Positions 47,418-56,467 of a stretch of 64,000 bases of DNA are shown in pieces. The translations under genes were made by a program, and so were the position numbers. The notes beneath the pieces were generated by a model, which did not search any database, was not told the DNA's origin, and saw only the letters and a list, made by a program, of their open reading frames with translations. Within the stretch, counting starts at the first letter, position 1, and each line of letters opens with the position of its first letter. The stretch spans positions 62,001 to 126,000 of the forward strand of contig JAPLFF010000007.1 of NCBI GenBank assembly GCA_026390775.1, given 5' to 3'. Source of the DNA: Ignavibacteriales bacterium (GTDB lineage Bacteria > Bacteroidota > Ignavibacteria > Ignavibacteriales > Melioribacteraceae).

Positions 47418-47783
47418 GTGAATTATTTAGTGGTTTTCATTGGCGCAGGTCTTGGCGGAGTTTTTAGATATATATTATCATATTTTATCCAAAAGCAGTT
47501 TCCTCCTTATTTTCCTTATGGTACGCTCGCAGTTAATCTTCTTGGCAGTTTTATACTGGGTTTAATGATCTTTGGTTTAGATGAAAAAGACTTGATCAAT
47601 CCTACATTAAAATTGTTTATCGGAATCGGGTTCTGCGGTGGCTTCACCACATTTTCTTCATTCTCTTTGGAAACATTTAATTTATTAAAGGATGCAGAAT
47701 TTCTTTTTGCCGGTTTGAATATTTTTGCAAGTGTATTATTAACGGTTTTTGGTATTTATCTCGCTTATATTATTACGAGGTGA
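47418..47783 (+). CDS. crcB: fluoride exporter CrcB/Fluc
   Basis: The 121-residue membrane protein has four helices and acts as a dimeric fluoride channel. Landmarks are FIGAGLGGVFRYILS near the N-terminus (conserved GxxGxxxR), FPYGTLAVNLLGSFILG (the conserved Asn-Gly-Ser region) and GFCGGFTTFSSFSLE (the Phe/Thr-rich fluoride track). I favour the GTG at 47418 (VNYLVVFIG) over a TTG at 47394, because the homologues start near this point. No fluoride riboswitch was visible in the 106 bases upstream. It is 3 bases from the DUF190 gene downstream. Confidence 0.92.
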   Translation: MNYLVVFIGAGLGGVFRYILSYFIQKQFPPYFPYGTLAVNLLGSFILGLMIFGLDEKDLINPTLKLFIGIGFCGGFTTFSSFSLETFNLLKDAEFLFAGLNIFASVLLTVFGIYLAYIITR

Positions 47784-47786
47784 TCA

Positions 47787-48137
47787 ATGAAAATTGAAGG
47801 CGAAGCAAAATTATTAAGAATATTTATTGGTGAAGCTGATAAAATTTCTCACTCACCCGTTTATGAAAAAATTGTTACCGAAGCCAGAAAAAATAATCTT
47901 GCCGGTGCAACCGTCTATAAAGGAATTATGGGATATGGCGGTAACAGCAGAATTCACAGCGCAAAAATTTTAAGACTTTCGGAAGATTTGCCGCTTGTTG
48001 TTGAAATTGTTGATGAAGAAAAAAAGATCGAGGAATTTATTCCCATAGTTAATAAGATTTTTGAAGATGCAAATTGCGGCGGACTCATTACAATTGAGAG
48101 AGCTGAAATAATAAAATATACTTCTACTAAAAAATGA
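47787..48137 (+). CDS. DUF190 protein (PII-like)
   Basis: The 116-residue protein belongs to DUF190, often encoded next to CrcB. The core has KLLRIFIGEADKISH, LAGATVYKGIMGYGG and LPLVVEIVDEEKKIEEFIP motifs, consistent with a trimeric ferredoxin-like fold like PII proteins. Its role is unknown, perhaps regulation of CrcB or ligand sensing. It begins 3 bases after the crcB stop, so the two form one transcript. A short ATGACTC/GAGTCAT hairpin at 48134-48151 overlaps its stop codon. Confidence 0.9.
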   Translation: MKIEGEAKLLRIFIGEADKISHSPVYEKIVTEARKNNLAGATVYKGIMGYGGNSRIHSAKILRLSEDLPLVVEIVDEEKKIEEFIPIVNKIFEDANCGGLITIERAEIIKYTSTKK

Positions 48138-48169
48138 CTCGTAAGAGTCATGCTGTTCGCCGCGGCGAA
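48134..48169. repeat. hairpin plus GC-rich palindrome after DUF190
   Basis: ATGACTC-GTAA-GAGTCAT (48134-48151) is followed by the palindrome TTCGCCGCGGCGAA (48156-48169). The first may slow ribosomes or stop transcription; the second looks like a repeat unit. The rest of the gap to 48470 (about 300 bases) shows nothing that I can support. Confidence 0.6.
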
Positions 48170-48470
48170 TCTTTTCAACATCTAAAATCTCGAAACAAAT
48201 TTGGGATAAAGAATTAAAATACTGTTCAACAAAAAAGATGATTTTATTAAAATAATATTTCTGTTGAAATTGAACTTTGAATAATTGAATTATTATTCTA
48301 AGTTTCAGAAGAATTAACGGATATTATTTATGGGCGGGCTTAAAATATTTCTTCCAGGTATCTCCTCACAATTTTTCTTACATAAAATCTATAACACAAA
48401 CTGTCTGAGTGATAGGCGGATTTATAGCAGTATAATTAATAGTTAGCTTGTTAATAAACGTGAGGTTAAA

Positions 48471-49280
48471 ATGAAAATGATTTTATCGCTTTTAGTTTTA
48501 TTTTCTGCTTCCATTCTTTTGGGTCAGAATATTGAATTAGCAAAAAGTTATCACACTCATAAACTAATTCAGAAAGCAAAAGAAGAGTTTATTCTTGTAT
48601 TACATACTTCCAAAACTCCTGATTCCAAAGCCGAGACATTATATTGGCTAGGAAATATTTCATTTGAAGAAAGTAGTTATTCTACTGCTTTTGAAGATTG
48701 GAAAAAACTAGTTTCGGATTACCCGACTTCAAAATACGCTATTGAGATTAAAGGAAGGTTAGAACAATTAAAAGATGTTATGCAACAAGTTTCAGAAGAA
48801 AATATTACATCTTCAATTGCTCGCTCATATTTGCGTAATAGTGATTTTTGGTCAAAAGCAGAGAGCAAAATTTTAATTGATGGATCCTGGCTACCAAGTG
48901 TGGAATTAGCTGTTGATTGGTATGATAGAGTCATAAAAGAATTTCCCGGAACGAATGCTGCTGAAGAAGCATACAAACAAAAACTATTTACTCTTTTTGG
49001 CTGGGAAAAAACTAGACAATCTGGGGAAGACTATGGCTTAAAAAAGGATTTCGAGAAATATATGCCACAGATATTACAAACTTTTCAAGAATATGAAACT
49101 AATTTTCCTGAATCATATATGTTGCAAGGATTTCGTTATCAAATAGCACAAGGATATTGGCAAGAAAAAGATTGGAATAAAACAAAAGAATGGTTGCAGA
49201 AAGTAATCGATTCCTCTAAAGGATTAACAACGTTTTATTCAGAAACGGCAAAAGCGAGATTGAAGAAAGTCGAATATTAG
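48471..49280 (+). CDS. exported TPR-like protein
   Basis: The 269-residue protein begins with a signal peptide (MKMILSLLVLFSASILLGQ) and is all helical, with TPR-like repeats such as AKEEFILVLHTSK, AETLYWLGNISFEESSYSTAFEDWKKL and YRQI-type tails (RYQIAQGYWQEKDWNKTKEWL). The layout resembles BamD/YbgF-type tetratricopeptide proteins, with which it may share a scaffold role. No lipobox is seen. It stands alone, ahead of the attC-like segment. The partner is unknown. Confidence 0.75.
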   Translation: MKMILSLLVLFSASILLGQNIELAKSYHTHKLIQKAKEEFILVLHTSKTPDSKAETLYWLGNISFEESSYSTAFEDWKKLVSDYPTSKYAIEIKGRLEQLKDVMQQVSEENITSSIARSYLRNSDFWSKAESKILIDGSWLPSVELAVDWYDRVIKEFPGTNAAEEAYKQKLFTLFGWEKTRQSGEDYGLKKDFEKYMPQILQTFQEYETNFPESYMLQGFRYQIAQGYWQEKDWNKTKEWLQKVIDSSKGLTTFYSETAKARLKKVEY

Positions 49281-49283
49281 ACA

Positions 49284-49461
49284 AGCTAACAAGCGCCTCA
49301 ACAGTGTCCGCGTCTTCGACTCTGTCTAAGTTGAGTCGCATTAGGGTTTGGCTTTTCAGAATTAGTTTCTTGTGCAAAGTTGATTTGTAATACAAAACTG
49401 ATTTTAAAAATAAAGTTGCGTTGACAAAATTTAGCCGTTTGTTCTGGGCGGCGTGTTAGGC
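49284..49461. repeat. attC-like segment (candidate integron recombination site)
   Basis: The left end reads GCTAACAAGCGCCTCAACAG and the right end GGGCGGCGTGTTAGGC, where GTTAGGC (49455-49461) fits the core consensus GTTRRRY. The two ends are imperfect inverse complements. The orphan gene starts 25 bases past the core, as in a cassette. The left core (AGCTAAC) has a mismatch to RYYYAAC, and about 178 bases is long for an attC, so this is tentative. A similar sequence (TAATCAGCGTCTCAGCC) follows the orphan gene at 50134. Confidence 0.35.
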
Positions 49462-49485
49462 GCAACGTCGTTATATTGCAGAAAA

Positions 49486-50136
49486 ATGGAAACACTTGAT
49501 CAATATATCAAAGAGACAGAAAGCGCTGTCAAAAGAATTTATGATGCATACTATTCATATTATGAATTAATGAAAGAACCCAAGAGACCATTCTTTTTTT
49601 ATTGTGGTGATACTAATACAGAGGAATTTCGGAATGCTCGAGATAAATGGGAAGAAGAAAATAAAGACATTTTAGAAGAGCGGATTAGAAGAGATAATGA
49701 ATTTGCTTTTGCAACATTTGCACGTTCAACATTGTGTGGTGCGATTCTTCAGTTTGGTTATACGGCAATAAAATTGTTCTCTAATAATACTTTAGTTCCA
49801 GAAGATTTTGAAAATATTATAGTAAAAAATTCTATTGCTGCTAAATTTTGTATTGGTAGAATGATTGATGATATGCCTGCTGGTTTGATTGTCTTCGCGG
49901 GTAGAAATCAAGCAATGCATTTTGAAGATGAAAAGTTTAAAGAGCCAACGGCGACAGTTTTTAATCGGTTATGTAATTATTACAGTGATAGATTCAAGAA
50001 GTGGTATAAAAATTCATATTATGATTTAGAAAATATTTATAATGACCATTTTGCTGAAAACATTTTATACAAACTGGAATGGATGAATTATGACTTATAT
50101 GAAAAAGAAATTAGAACAATGTTAAGTGCAATATAA
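49486..50136 (+). CDS. orphan protein of unknown function (216 aa)
   Basis: The first ATG after the attC-like core is at 49486, and the longer frame to 49453 would include the core itself. The 216-residue product has no signal peptide. It is rich in Tyr, Phe, Asn, Glu and Lys, with helical stretches such as METLDQYIKETESAVKRIY and a conserved-looking GLIVFAGRNQAMHFED motif near the middle. I do not recognise the family. It stands between the TPR-like gene and NfnA without an operon partner, and there is no good ribosome site. These traits fit a captured cassette. Confidence 0.6.
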   Translation: METLDQYIKETESAVKRIYDAYYSYYELMKEPKRPFFFYCGDTNTEEFRNARDKWEEENKDILEERIRRDNEFAFATFARSTLCGAILQFGYTAIKLFSNNTLVPEDFENIIVKNSIAAKFCIGRMIDDMPAGLIVFAGRNQAMHFEDEKFKEPTATVFNRLCNYYSDRFKKWYKNSYYDLENIYNDHFAENILYKLEWMNYDLYEKEIRTMLSAI

Positions 50137-50311
50137 TCAGCGTCTCAGCCCAAGTGTGCTTCGGTGCTGCACTTAGTTTTCAGTCATAATTTTATTCACG
50201 TCTCATCTTTACAATCATCAAAAAAAACATTTTTAGATTAACACTAATTCCATATTTTTACCAACGACAAAAATTCTAATTATCCTTTATTGTTTCATAA
50301 CAGGTGAATTA

Positions 50312-51166
50312 ATGAGTAAAATACTTTTCAAGAAACAGCTCTCCAAAGATGTTTATATGATGCGTCTTGATGCACCGCTTATTGCGGAAGAAAGATCAGC
50401 CGGACAATTTATTATTCTTCAGCTCGATGACGATTACGGTGAAAGAATTCCGTTAACAATTGCTGATGCAGATACTAAGGAAGGTTCGATAACAATTATT
50501 TTTCAAGTCGTTGGTAAAAGTACACTTCAGCTTTCAGAAAAAAGTGTTGGCGATGTTATTCCTACTTTAGTCGGTCCTCTTGGTAAACCTACTCACATAG
50601 ACAATTTTGGAACGGTAGTTTGTGTCGGAGGCGGAATTGGAGTTGCACCGCTTCACCCGATCGCACAAGCATTAAAGAAAGCCGGCAATCATGTAATTAC
50701 AATAATCGGCGCCCGCACAAAAGATCTTATCATTCTTGAAGAAGAAATGAAAAATATTGCTGATGAATTTATTCTCTGCACCGATGACGGAAGTTACGGG
50801 CGTAAAGCATTGGTAACCGTACCGTTAAAAGAAATTTGCGAACGTTCTCCAAAACCAAATATGGTAATTGCAATCGGTCCGCCGATAATGATGAAGTTCT
50901 GTTCCGAAACTACAAGACCTTATGAAGTCTTCACACAAGTTTCGCTAAATACAATTATGGTTGACGGAACGGGAATGTGCGGCGGCTGCAGAGTGAATGT
51001 AGGCAAAGAAATAAAGTTCGTTTGTGTTGATGGTCCGGAATTCGACGGGCACAAAGTTGATTTCGATAATATGATGGCAAGATTAAATTCTTATAAAGAA
51101 TTAGAACGTGAAGCGCACAGTTGTTTTCTCGAACAAGAAATTAAAGATAAGGAGGCGCTTAGATGA
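50312..51166 (+). CDS. NfnA/SudB-type ferredoxin:NAD(P) flavoprotein subunit
   Basis: The 284-residue FAD/NAD(P)-binding subunit resembles the small subunit of NADH-dependent ferredoxin:NADP+ oxidoreductase, of sulfide dehydrogenase SudB, and the electron-transfer subunit of dihydroorotate dehydrogenase. The FAD domain (RIPLTIADAD) is followed by the NAD domain with VCVGGGIGVAPLHP and IGARTKDLI. The C-terminal [2Fe-2S] site is visible as DGTGMCGGCRV and KFVCVDGPEFDG. It overlaps the large subunit gene by four bases (ATGA), as in other NfnAB pairs. The pair could transfer electrons between NADH, NADPH and ferredoxin. Confidence 0.88.
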   Translation: MSKILFKKQLSKDVYMMRLDAPLIAEERSAGQFIILQLDDDYGERIPLTIADADTKEGSITIIFQVVGKSTLQLSEKSVGDVIPTLVGPLGKPTHIDNFGTVVCVGGGIGVAPLHPIAQALKKAGNHVITIIGARTKDLIILEEEMKNIADEFILCTDDGSYGRKALVTVPLKEICERSPKPNMVIAIGPPIMMKFCSETTRPYEVFTQVSLNTIMVDGTGMCGGCRVNVGKEIKFVCVDGPEFDGHKVDFDNMMARLNSYKELEREAHSCFLEQEIKDKEALR

Positions 51167-52683
51167 GTCATCATACTGCCGAACAATTATCCGAAGAAGC
51201 AAAAAAATTAATTGTTGAATACCTTGATAAAATAGATGATATGAAAGCGAAGGAACGGACAAAGATTCCTCCGCAAGAGATGCCCGCCCAAGATCCGGAA
51301 ATCCGTTCTCACAATTTGGACGAAGTTACTCTCGGCTACACAATGGAACAGGCACGAATCGAAGCAATGAGATGTTTGCAGTGTGTCAAAAAAACTTGCG
51401 TTGATGATTGTCCGGTTAAAATAGATATACCAAGATTTATTAATCACGTTGCACATGAAGAATATGATCAAGCTGTTGGTGTTATAAAAGAAGCATCTCT
51501 CCTCCCTGCAATCTGCGGTAGAGTTTGTCCGCAAGAAACTCAATGCCAGGCAAATTGTACAGTCGGGAAAGCATTGAAGGATGTTGATAAATCAGTTGCT
51601 ATCGGACGGCTTGAAAGATTTGTTGCCGATTGGGAACGTGCAACCGGAAAAATTGCAATCCCCGAAATAAAACCCGCAACCGGGAAAAAAGTTGCAGTTG
51701 TAGGAAGCGGTCCCGCCGGATTAGTTGTAGCGGCAGATTGCAGACGTGAAGGACATCATGTTACAATCTTTGAAGCGTTTCATAAACTCGGTGGAGTTCT
51801 TCGTTACGGAATTCCGGAATTCAGATTGCCGAATGATATAATAGATAAAGAGATTGATGTTTTAAAAGCAATGGGTGTGGAGATAAAAACAAATTTTGTT
51901 GTTGGAAGAACACGCAAACTTACAGACTTAATGAATAAAGACGGTTATCATGCAATCTTTGTAGGTACTGGTGCCGGATTACCGATGTTCATGGGAATTG
52001 AAGGTGAAAGTTTAGTTGGAGTTTTTTCAGCTAACGAATATTTAACTCGCGCAAATCTAATGCGTGCATTCGATAAAGGACATGCAGACACACCGATCTA
52101 TGTATCTAAAAATGTTGCAGTGCTTGGTGGAGGAAATGTTGCCATGGATTCTGCACGCATGGCAAAACGTCTCGGTGCAGAAAATGTTTATGTCGTTTAC
52201 AGAAGAACAGAAGTTGAAATGCCTGCGCGTAAAGAAGAAGTTGCTCATGCAAAGGAAGAAGGAATTGAATTTTATTTCTTACAAAATGCAAAAAGAATTT
52301 TGGGTAATGAAAAAGGTAGAGTGAATGGAATGGAATGTTTACGTTACGAACTTGGGGAACCGGATTCTTCTGGAAGACGCAGACCGGTTGTAATTCCCAA
52401 CAGCGAATTTATTCTAAATGTTGACACCGTTATTGTAGCGATCGGGAACGGAAGTAATCCGTTAATTAGTCAGACTACACCCCAGCTTAATGTTAATAAA
52501 TGGGGCAACATTATAGTTGATGAAACACAGAAGACATCTGTTAATAGAATTTTTGCGGGCGGTGATATTGTTTTAGGTGCTGCAACTGTAATTCTTGCAA
52601 TGGGTGAAGGACGGCGTGCTGCTGCTGCAATAAATAAAATGCTTGCCGAAGAGATTGAAAAAGAAAAAGCGGCTGTTAATTAG
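51163..52683 (+). CDS. NfnB/GltA-type glutamate synthase small subunit family protein
   Basis: The 506-residue protein resembles NfnB, SudA and the glutamate synthase small subunit. The N-terminal segment holds two Cys groups for [4Fe-4S] clusters (CLQCVKKTCVDDCPVKIDIP and CGRVCPQETQCQANC, about residues 69-135). Next are the FAD motif VVGSGPAGLVVAADC and the NAD(P) motif VLGGGNVAMDSARMAKRLG (about residue 310). The closing FAD motif is IFAGGDIVLGAATV. Paired with NfnA, it would bifurcate or transfer electrons among NADH, NADPH and ferredoxin. A glutamate synthase role is less likely without a large subunit. It ends by convergent overlap of 8 bases with the GH13 gene. Confidence 0.88.
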   Translation: MSHHTAEQLSEEAKKLIVEYLDKIDDMKAKERTKIPPQEMPAQDPEIRSHNLDEVTLGYTMEQARIEAMRCLQCVKKTCVDDCPVKIDIPRFINHVAHEEYDQAVGVIKEASLLPAICGRVCPQETQCQANCTVGKALKDVDKSVAIGRLERFVADWERATGKIAIPEIKPATGKKVAVVGSGPAGLVVAADCRREGHHVTIFEAFHKLGGVLRYGIPEFRLPNDIIDKEIDVLKAMGVEIKTNFVVGRTRKLTDLMNKDGYHAIFVGTGAGLPMFMGIEGESLVGVFSANEYLTRANLMRAFDKGHADTPIYVSKNVAVLGGGNVAMDSARMAKRLGAENVYVVYRRTEVEMPARKEEVAHAKEEGIEFYFLQNAKRILGNEKGRVNGMECLRYELGEPDSSGRRRPVVIPNSEFILNVDTVIVAIGNGSNPLISQTTPQLNVNKWGNIIVDETQKTSVNRIFAGGDIVLGAATVILAMGEGRRAAAAINKMLAEEIEKEKAAVN

Positions 52684-55600
52684 CCGCTTTCCCCTTACTT
52701 AACTTTTCTTTGAATTGTTCCAATTTGTATTCTGATTTCTTTGATGCTCCAATTATTTCAGAATAATTTTTATAAGATTGACTAAATAAATTTTTGATAG
52801 TTTTCGAATCATAACTTTCATTTTTCATTATCAGCAAACCATAAAATGTAAATAACCAATTAAGCAGTTTTTCAAAATTTTCTTTACTGTAATACCAGAT
52901 ATTTTCAAATTGATTTACACCGAGATATATTCTAACAGCTTCGTTATCGAATAAGGAAAAGAGTTCATCTTTCTTCTCTTCATGACTGAATACTTCCATC
53001 ATCTGATCAAAATTATTTATGAATATGTTCAGCAAATTTATCTCATTGACCTTGTCCAACTTTTGCAGAATCTTTTTGACAGATGAATCAAGAAGCATTT
53101 CATCAACATAATTTTGCCGATTTACTTTTCCTTCCAACGGGAACAACTCTTTCACATTCGAAATAATCAGCCACAGCATAAAGATGATCGAGTTATCATG
53201 AAAATTAGTATTGCGTGATATCTGAATTGCATGATGAATATTTTTAGATGCGGATTTTTTTTCTAACTTATATTGATCATCAATCAAAATATTTAATTTG
53301 CGGACAGCCACAATCGAATTCTCAAATTTTTCAATTATCGGTTTGAGATCAGAATCTAATCCGAAATGATCTTTAATTGTATTTAATAAATTGAAATATC
53401 TTTCATCAATAAAACTAATTCTGTCTTTTTTCGTTTTTTTAGTTTCTTCCAGAATACAAGTTTTCATAAATCCATTCAACGATTCATCATCAAACATTTT
53501 TTCAAACGCAATATGAATGGCTTCCATTTTCATTTCATCATAAGCACGCTGCATATTCGGCACGCCGTTACGACCAAGTCTCCATGCAAGTTTAGCCCAA
53601 TCACCTTTTTCATCGTAAACTTCTCGCCAATCCAAATAGACTAAATATTTAAACGCCCCGAGTTCTGCTTTGAATCCATTTACAGCTATATCAATTCCGG
53701 TTCTAATAAATTCTAAATTTGAAATATGATCTCTGAAAATGTAAAAATGTTTTTCTGAAGGCTTGATCCACAAAGCTTCTGCAATGGTTCGGGATTCAAT
53801 TCCTTTGCTGCCGTAATTGTTCATCAGTTTAGGTGAGGAACGGAAAATAGTGCCGGATGTATTTTCATATTTGTTGTTGTAGAATATTAGTGCTCTTTCT
53901 CCGTGTTCGGTATTCGTGTAAGCAAAAACATTTTCGTTTATACCGCCGTAACCATCAATAAAATCAAAGAGCCAAAAATTTGAAACTTGACTGAACAAAT
54001 AACGTTTTTTCATCAATGGAAATATTTCATACTGATGACGGTCCATCAGCCATTGATTCGGAGTTTCATTGTAATATGCACGTTGATATTCCATTCCATA
54101 TTTTTCAGTATAACCTTCAATCTGCCCGTGAGCAAACATCGGCAAACCGGGTAAAGTTATCATCATCATGCAAACACCAAAATATTTATCATCAGTTCCA
54201 AATTGTTTGATCGCAGTTTCTTCATCGGGATTGCTCATAAAATTTACGTAGCGTTTTAAAATTTCCGGTTCAAACTCAAGCGTGTTGGAAATTAGATCGC
54301 GATACTTTGCATTTTCTTCTTTCATCATCATGTGCATAAATGCGCTGTTGTAAACACGGTGCATTCCAAGTGTGCGTACAAAATATCCTTCCATCAACCA
54401 GAAAGCTTCTGCAAGTAAAAGTGTATCGGGCATTTCATTATTAATTCGGTCAACAACCTCCCGCCAAAATTCAACCGGAAATACTTTATCGAATTCTTCT
54501 CTTGTCATTGCATAATCAGATCGCGACGGAATGTCTCCTCCGCGTCCGGGTTCAGGATACCACAAACGCGAGAAATGTTTTTTCGCCAACGTCATTGCCG
54601 CATCGAATCGGATAATAGAAAACTTCCGTGCAACATCAAATATTTTTTGTATCACAGCTTCACGAACTTCTTGTCTAATCATATTGAGCTGAGCAGTATC
54701 ATTCCACGGCATATTTGTTCCGTCATTACCGTGATAAATATATCGCACCTCTCTGCTGTTGTTATCAATACGCTGGAATACAACTGCGGCATCGCTCCTT
54801 CTCCAAAAACCATCTTCAATTCTGATCTGAACCGAATGATCATCAGAAAGATTATTCCCGGTAAAACTATAATTTGGAAATGGCGGATGATTTGATTGGA
54901 TAAAATATTCCGGATGCTCAATCACCCACTTAGAAAAAATTCCTGTGTGATTAGGAACCATATCGCTTGCAAGACGGATTCCTCTTGCACGTGCGCGTTC
55001 GTTCAAATTGTTGTAGGAAAGTTCACCGCCGAGATCGTTTGCGATTTGATAATCATACAAAGAATATGCAGAAGAAACCGCATCAATATTTCCCATGATA
55101 TGTTTTATTTTTTTTGATGCGCTGCTTCGTTCCCAAATTCCGATAAGCCAGAGTCCGTTAAAATTCCAACGTGCCAGTTGATCTAATTCTTCATCCGGAA
55201 TTTGATCTAAAGTTTTGATGTGTCTTTGATATTTTTTTGAAAGCTGATCTAACCAAACGTAAATGTTTTTTGCTATCATTACTACGCGTGGCATCCAGTT
55301 TGAATCGGGAGTAAAATTTTCGAATTCTTCATAATCTTTATAACTATCGGCTGCGTATTTGTAACCGGATTTCCCGAGAGAAATAGAATCATCATACAAC
55401 CCGCTTTTATATTGAGGAACAACTGTCGGCGCTCCGCCCGGTCCTCCAAATTCCAATTTGAAATCTTCTTTTATTAGGTCTTTACCTGTAAGAATTCTTT
55501 TAAGGAATTTTTCATCTAGTAAAACTCCATACTTCTCACGGATGAAATCGAGTTGTGCCTCGATGTTATCCGGACTATTAATAATCGGGGTTTTCAAAAA

Positions 55601-56257
55601 AGTAAAAACATCTTGATTATCGGGACCTAGTTTTTTTTCGTTTTGAAAGAATAGATCAAGTTCATCAACTGTTTTTTTATAGAGTTCTTTTTCTGAAAAA
55701 TAATTTTGGTCGAATAGTTCAATTAATTTTTTGTTAGAGGGATTATAATTTGCGAAATAAAGTAGAATCAATTCTTCCAGAGTAACTTCTGCATTCGAGC
55801 GATCTGCAGAAAAAGAGTTCAGATAATCAAAAGTGCTTGATTTACCTTTATACACTTCCATCGGTGGGAAAGCAGAAACAAAATCGAAAAGAACTTTACG
55901 GATCTTTTCTTCTCCGAGTTTGCCGTTAAGATAATCGAGAGCTTTTTTAAAAACGCCGGGATTAATTTGTAGTTCATATAACCGGAATAAATAATGATAA
56001 ATCTCATCCATCAATCCGGCGGCATTAACCTGACCGGCTGCAACGTGCTCTTTTATTTCTCTCTTAGAATTTATTTTCTGGACAAATATTCTAACCGCAT
56101 AAAAATCTGCCAGGATAACATTCCCGTTTATCTCGAACAATCCATCTTCAAAATTGTATTTGCTGCGTGCTTCTTTCGAAATATGAAATTCATATTTAGG
56201 AAAAGATTTTTGAATGAATAAATTTTCGTTACCGAGAACGATTTTTGTTAGTGTCAT
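52676..56257 (-). CDS. very large GH13 (alpha-amylase superfamily) protein
   Basis: Of 1193 residues, a GH13 (beta/alpha)8 core spans about residues 335-800. Region I is DMVPNHT (432-438), region II RFDAAM with the nucleophile D552, and region III LLAEAF with the acid/base E617. Region IV reads FMSNPDEE with D678 as the transition-state stabiliser. The usual His of region IV (NHD) is Pro here (P677). The N-terminal 330 residues and the C-terminal 350 helical residues match nothing that I know. No signal peptide is seen, so it should act in the cytoplasm on an alpha-glucan or glucoside. It stands alone with an 8-base overlap into the NfnB gene. Confidence 0.85.
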   Translation of the reverse strand: MTLTKIVLGNENLFIQKSFPKYEFHISKEARSKYNFEDGLFEINGNVILADFYAVRIFVQKINSKREIKEHVAAGQVNAAGLMDEIYHYLFRLYELQINPGVFKKALDYLNGKLGEEKIRKVLFDFVSAFPPMEVYKGKSSTFDYLNSFSADRSNAEVTLEELILLYFANYNPSNKKLIELFDQNYFSEKELYKKTVDELDLFFQNEKKLGPDNQDVFTFLKTPIINSPDNIEAQLDFIREKYGVLLDEKFLKRILTGKDLIKEDFKLEFGGPGGAPTVVPQYKSGLYDDSISLGKSGYKYAADSYKDYEEFENFTPDSNWMPRVVMIAKNIYVWLDQLSKKYQRHIKTLDQIPDEELDQLARWNFNGLWLIGIWERSSASKKIKHIMGNIDAVSSAYSLYDYQIANDLGGELSYNNLNERARARGIRLASDMVPNHTGIFSKWVIEHPEYFIQSNHPPFPNYSFTGNNLSDDHSVQIRIEDGFWRRSDAAVVFQRIDNNSREVRYIYHGNDGTNMPWNDTAQLNMIRQEVREAVIQKIFDVARKFSIIRFDAAMTLAKKHFSRLWYPEPGRGGDIPSRSDYAMTREEFDKVFPVEFWREVVDRINNEMPDTLLLAEAFWLMEGYFVRTLGMHRVYNSAFMHMMMKEENAKYRDLISNTLEFEPEILKRYVNFMSNPDEETAIKQFGTDDKYFGVCMMMITLPGLPMFAHGQIEGYTEKYGMEYQRAYYNETPNQWLMDRHQYEIFPLMKKRYLFSQVSNFWLFDFIDGYGGINENVFAYTNTEHGERALIFYNNKYENTSGTIFRSSPKLMNNYGSKGIESRTIAEALWIKPSEKHFYIFRDHISNLEFIRTGIDIAVNGFKAELGAFKYLVYLDWREVYDEKGDWAKLAWRLGRNGVPNMQRAYDEMKMEAIHIAFEKMFDDESLNGFMKTCILEETKKTKKDRISFIDERYFNLLNTIKDHFGLDSDLKPIIEKFENSIVAVRKLNILIDDQYKLEKKSASKNIHHAIQISRNTNFHDNSIIFMLWLIISNVKELFPLEGKVNRQNYVDEMLLDSSVKKILQKLDKVNEINLLNIFINNFDQMMEVFSHEEKKDELFSLFDNEAVRIYLGVNQFENIWYYSKENFEKLLNWLFTFYGLLIMKNESYDSKTIKNLFSQSYKNYSEIIGASKKSEYKLEQFKEKLSKGKAAN

Positions 56258-56467
56258 TTTAGACTGAATTATTTCATTTTCATTCTTAATATAACTAATT
56301 GATTGTTATCATTAAACCGCGCTTGCACTACTGAATTAAACCCAGTAGGACTATACCAAATGATGTTCATCTTATCTAGTTAAAAAGCTAATAGCCAATA
56401 GCTAAAAGCTATTTTTGATTCTAACTCACTATTAAACTATTTTTAGCCACAAAATTAAAATCAAGCT

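Noticed and set aside
50150-50180. AAGTG...CACTT hairpin as a second full attC site
   Set aside because: No GTTRRRY core follows, so it is at best a degenerate end.
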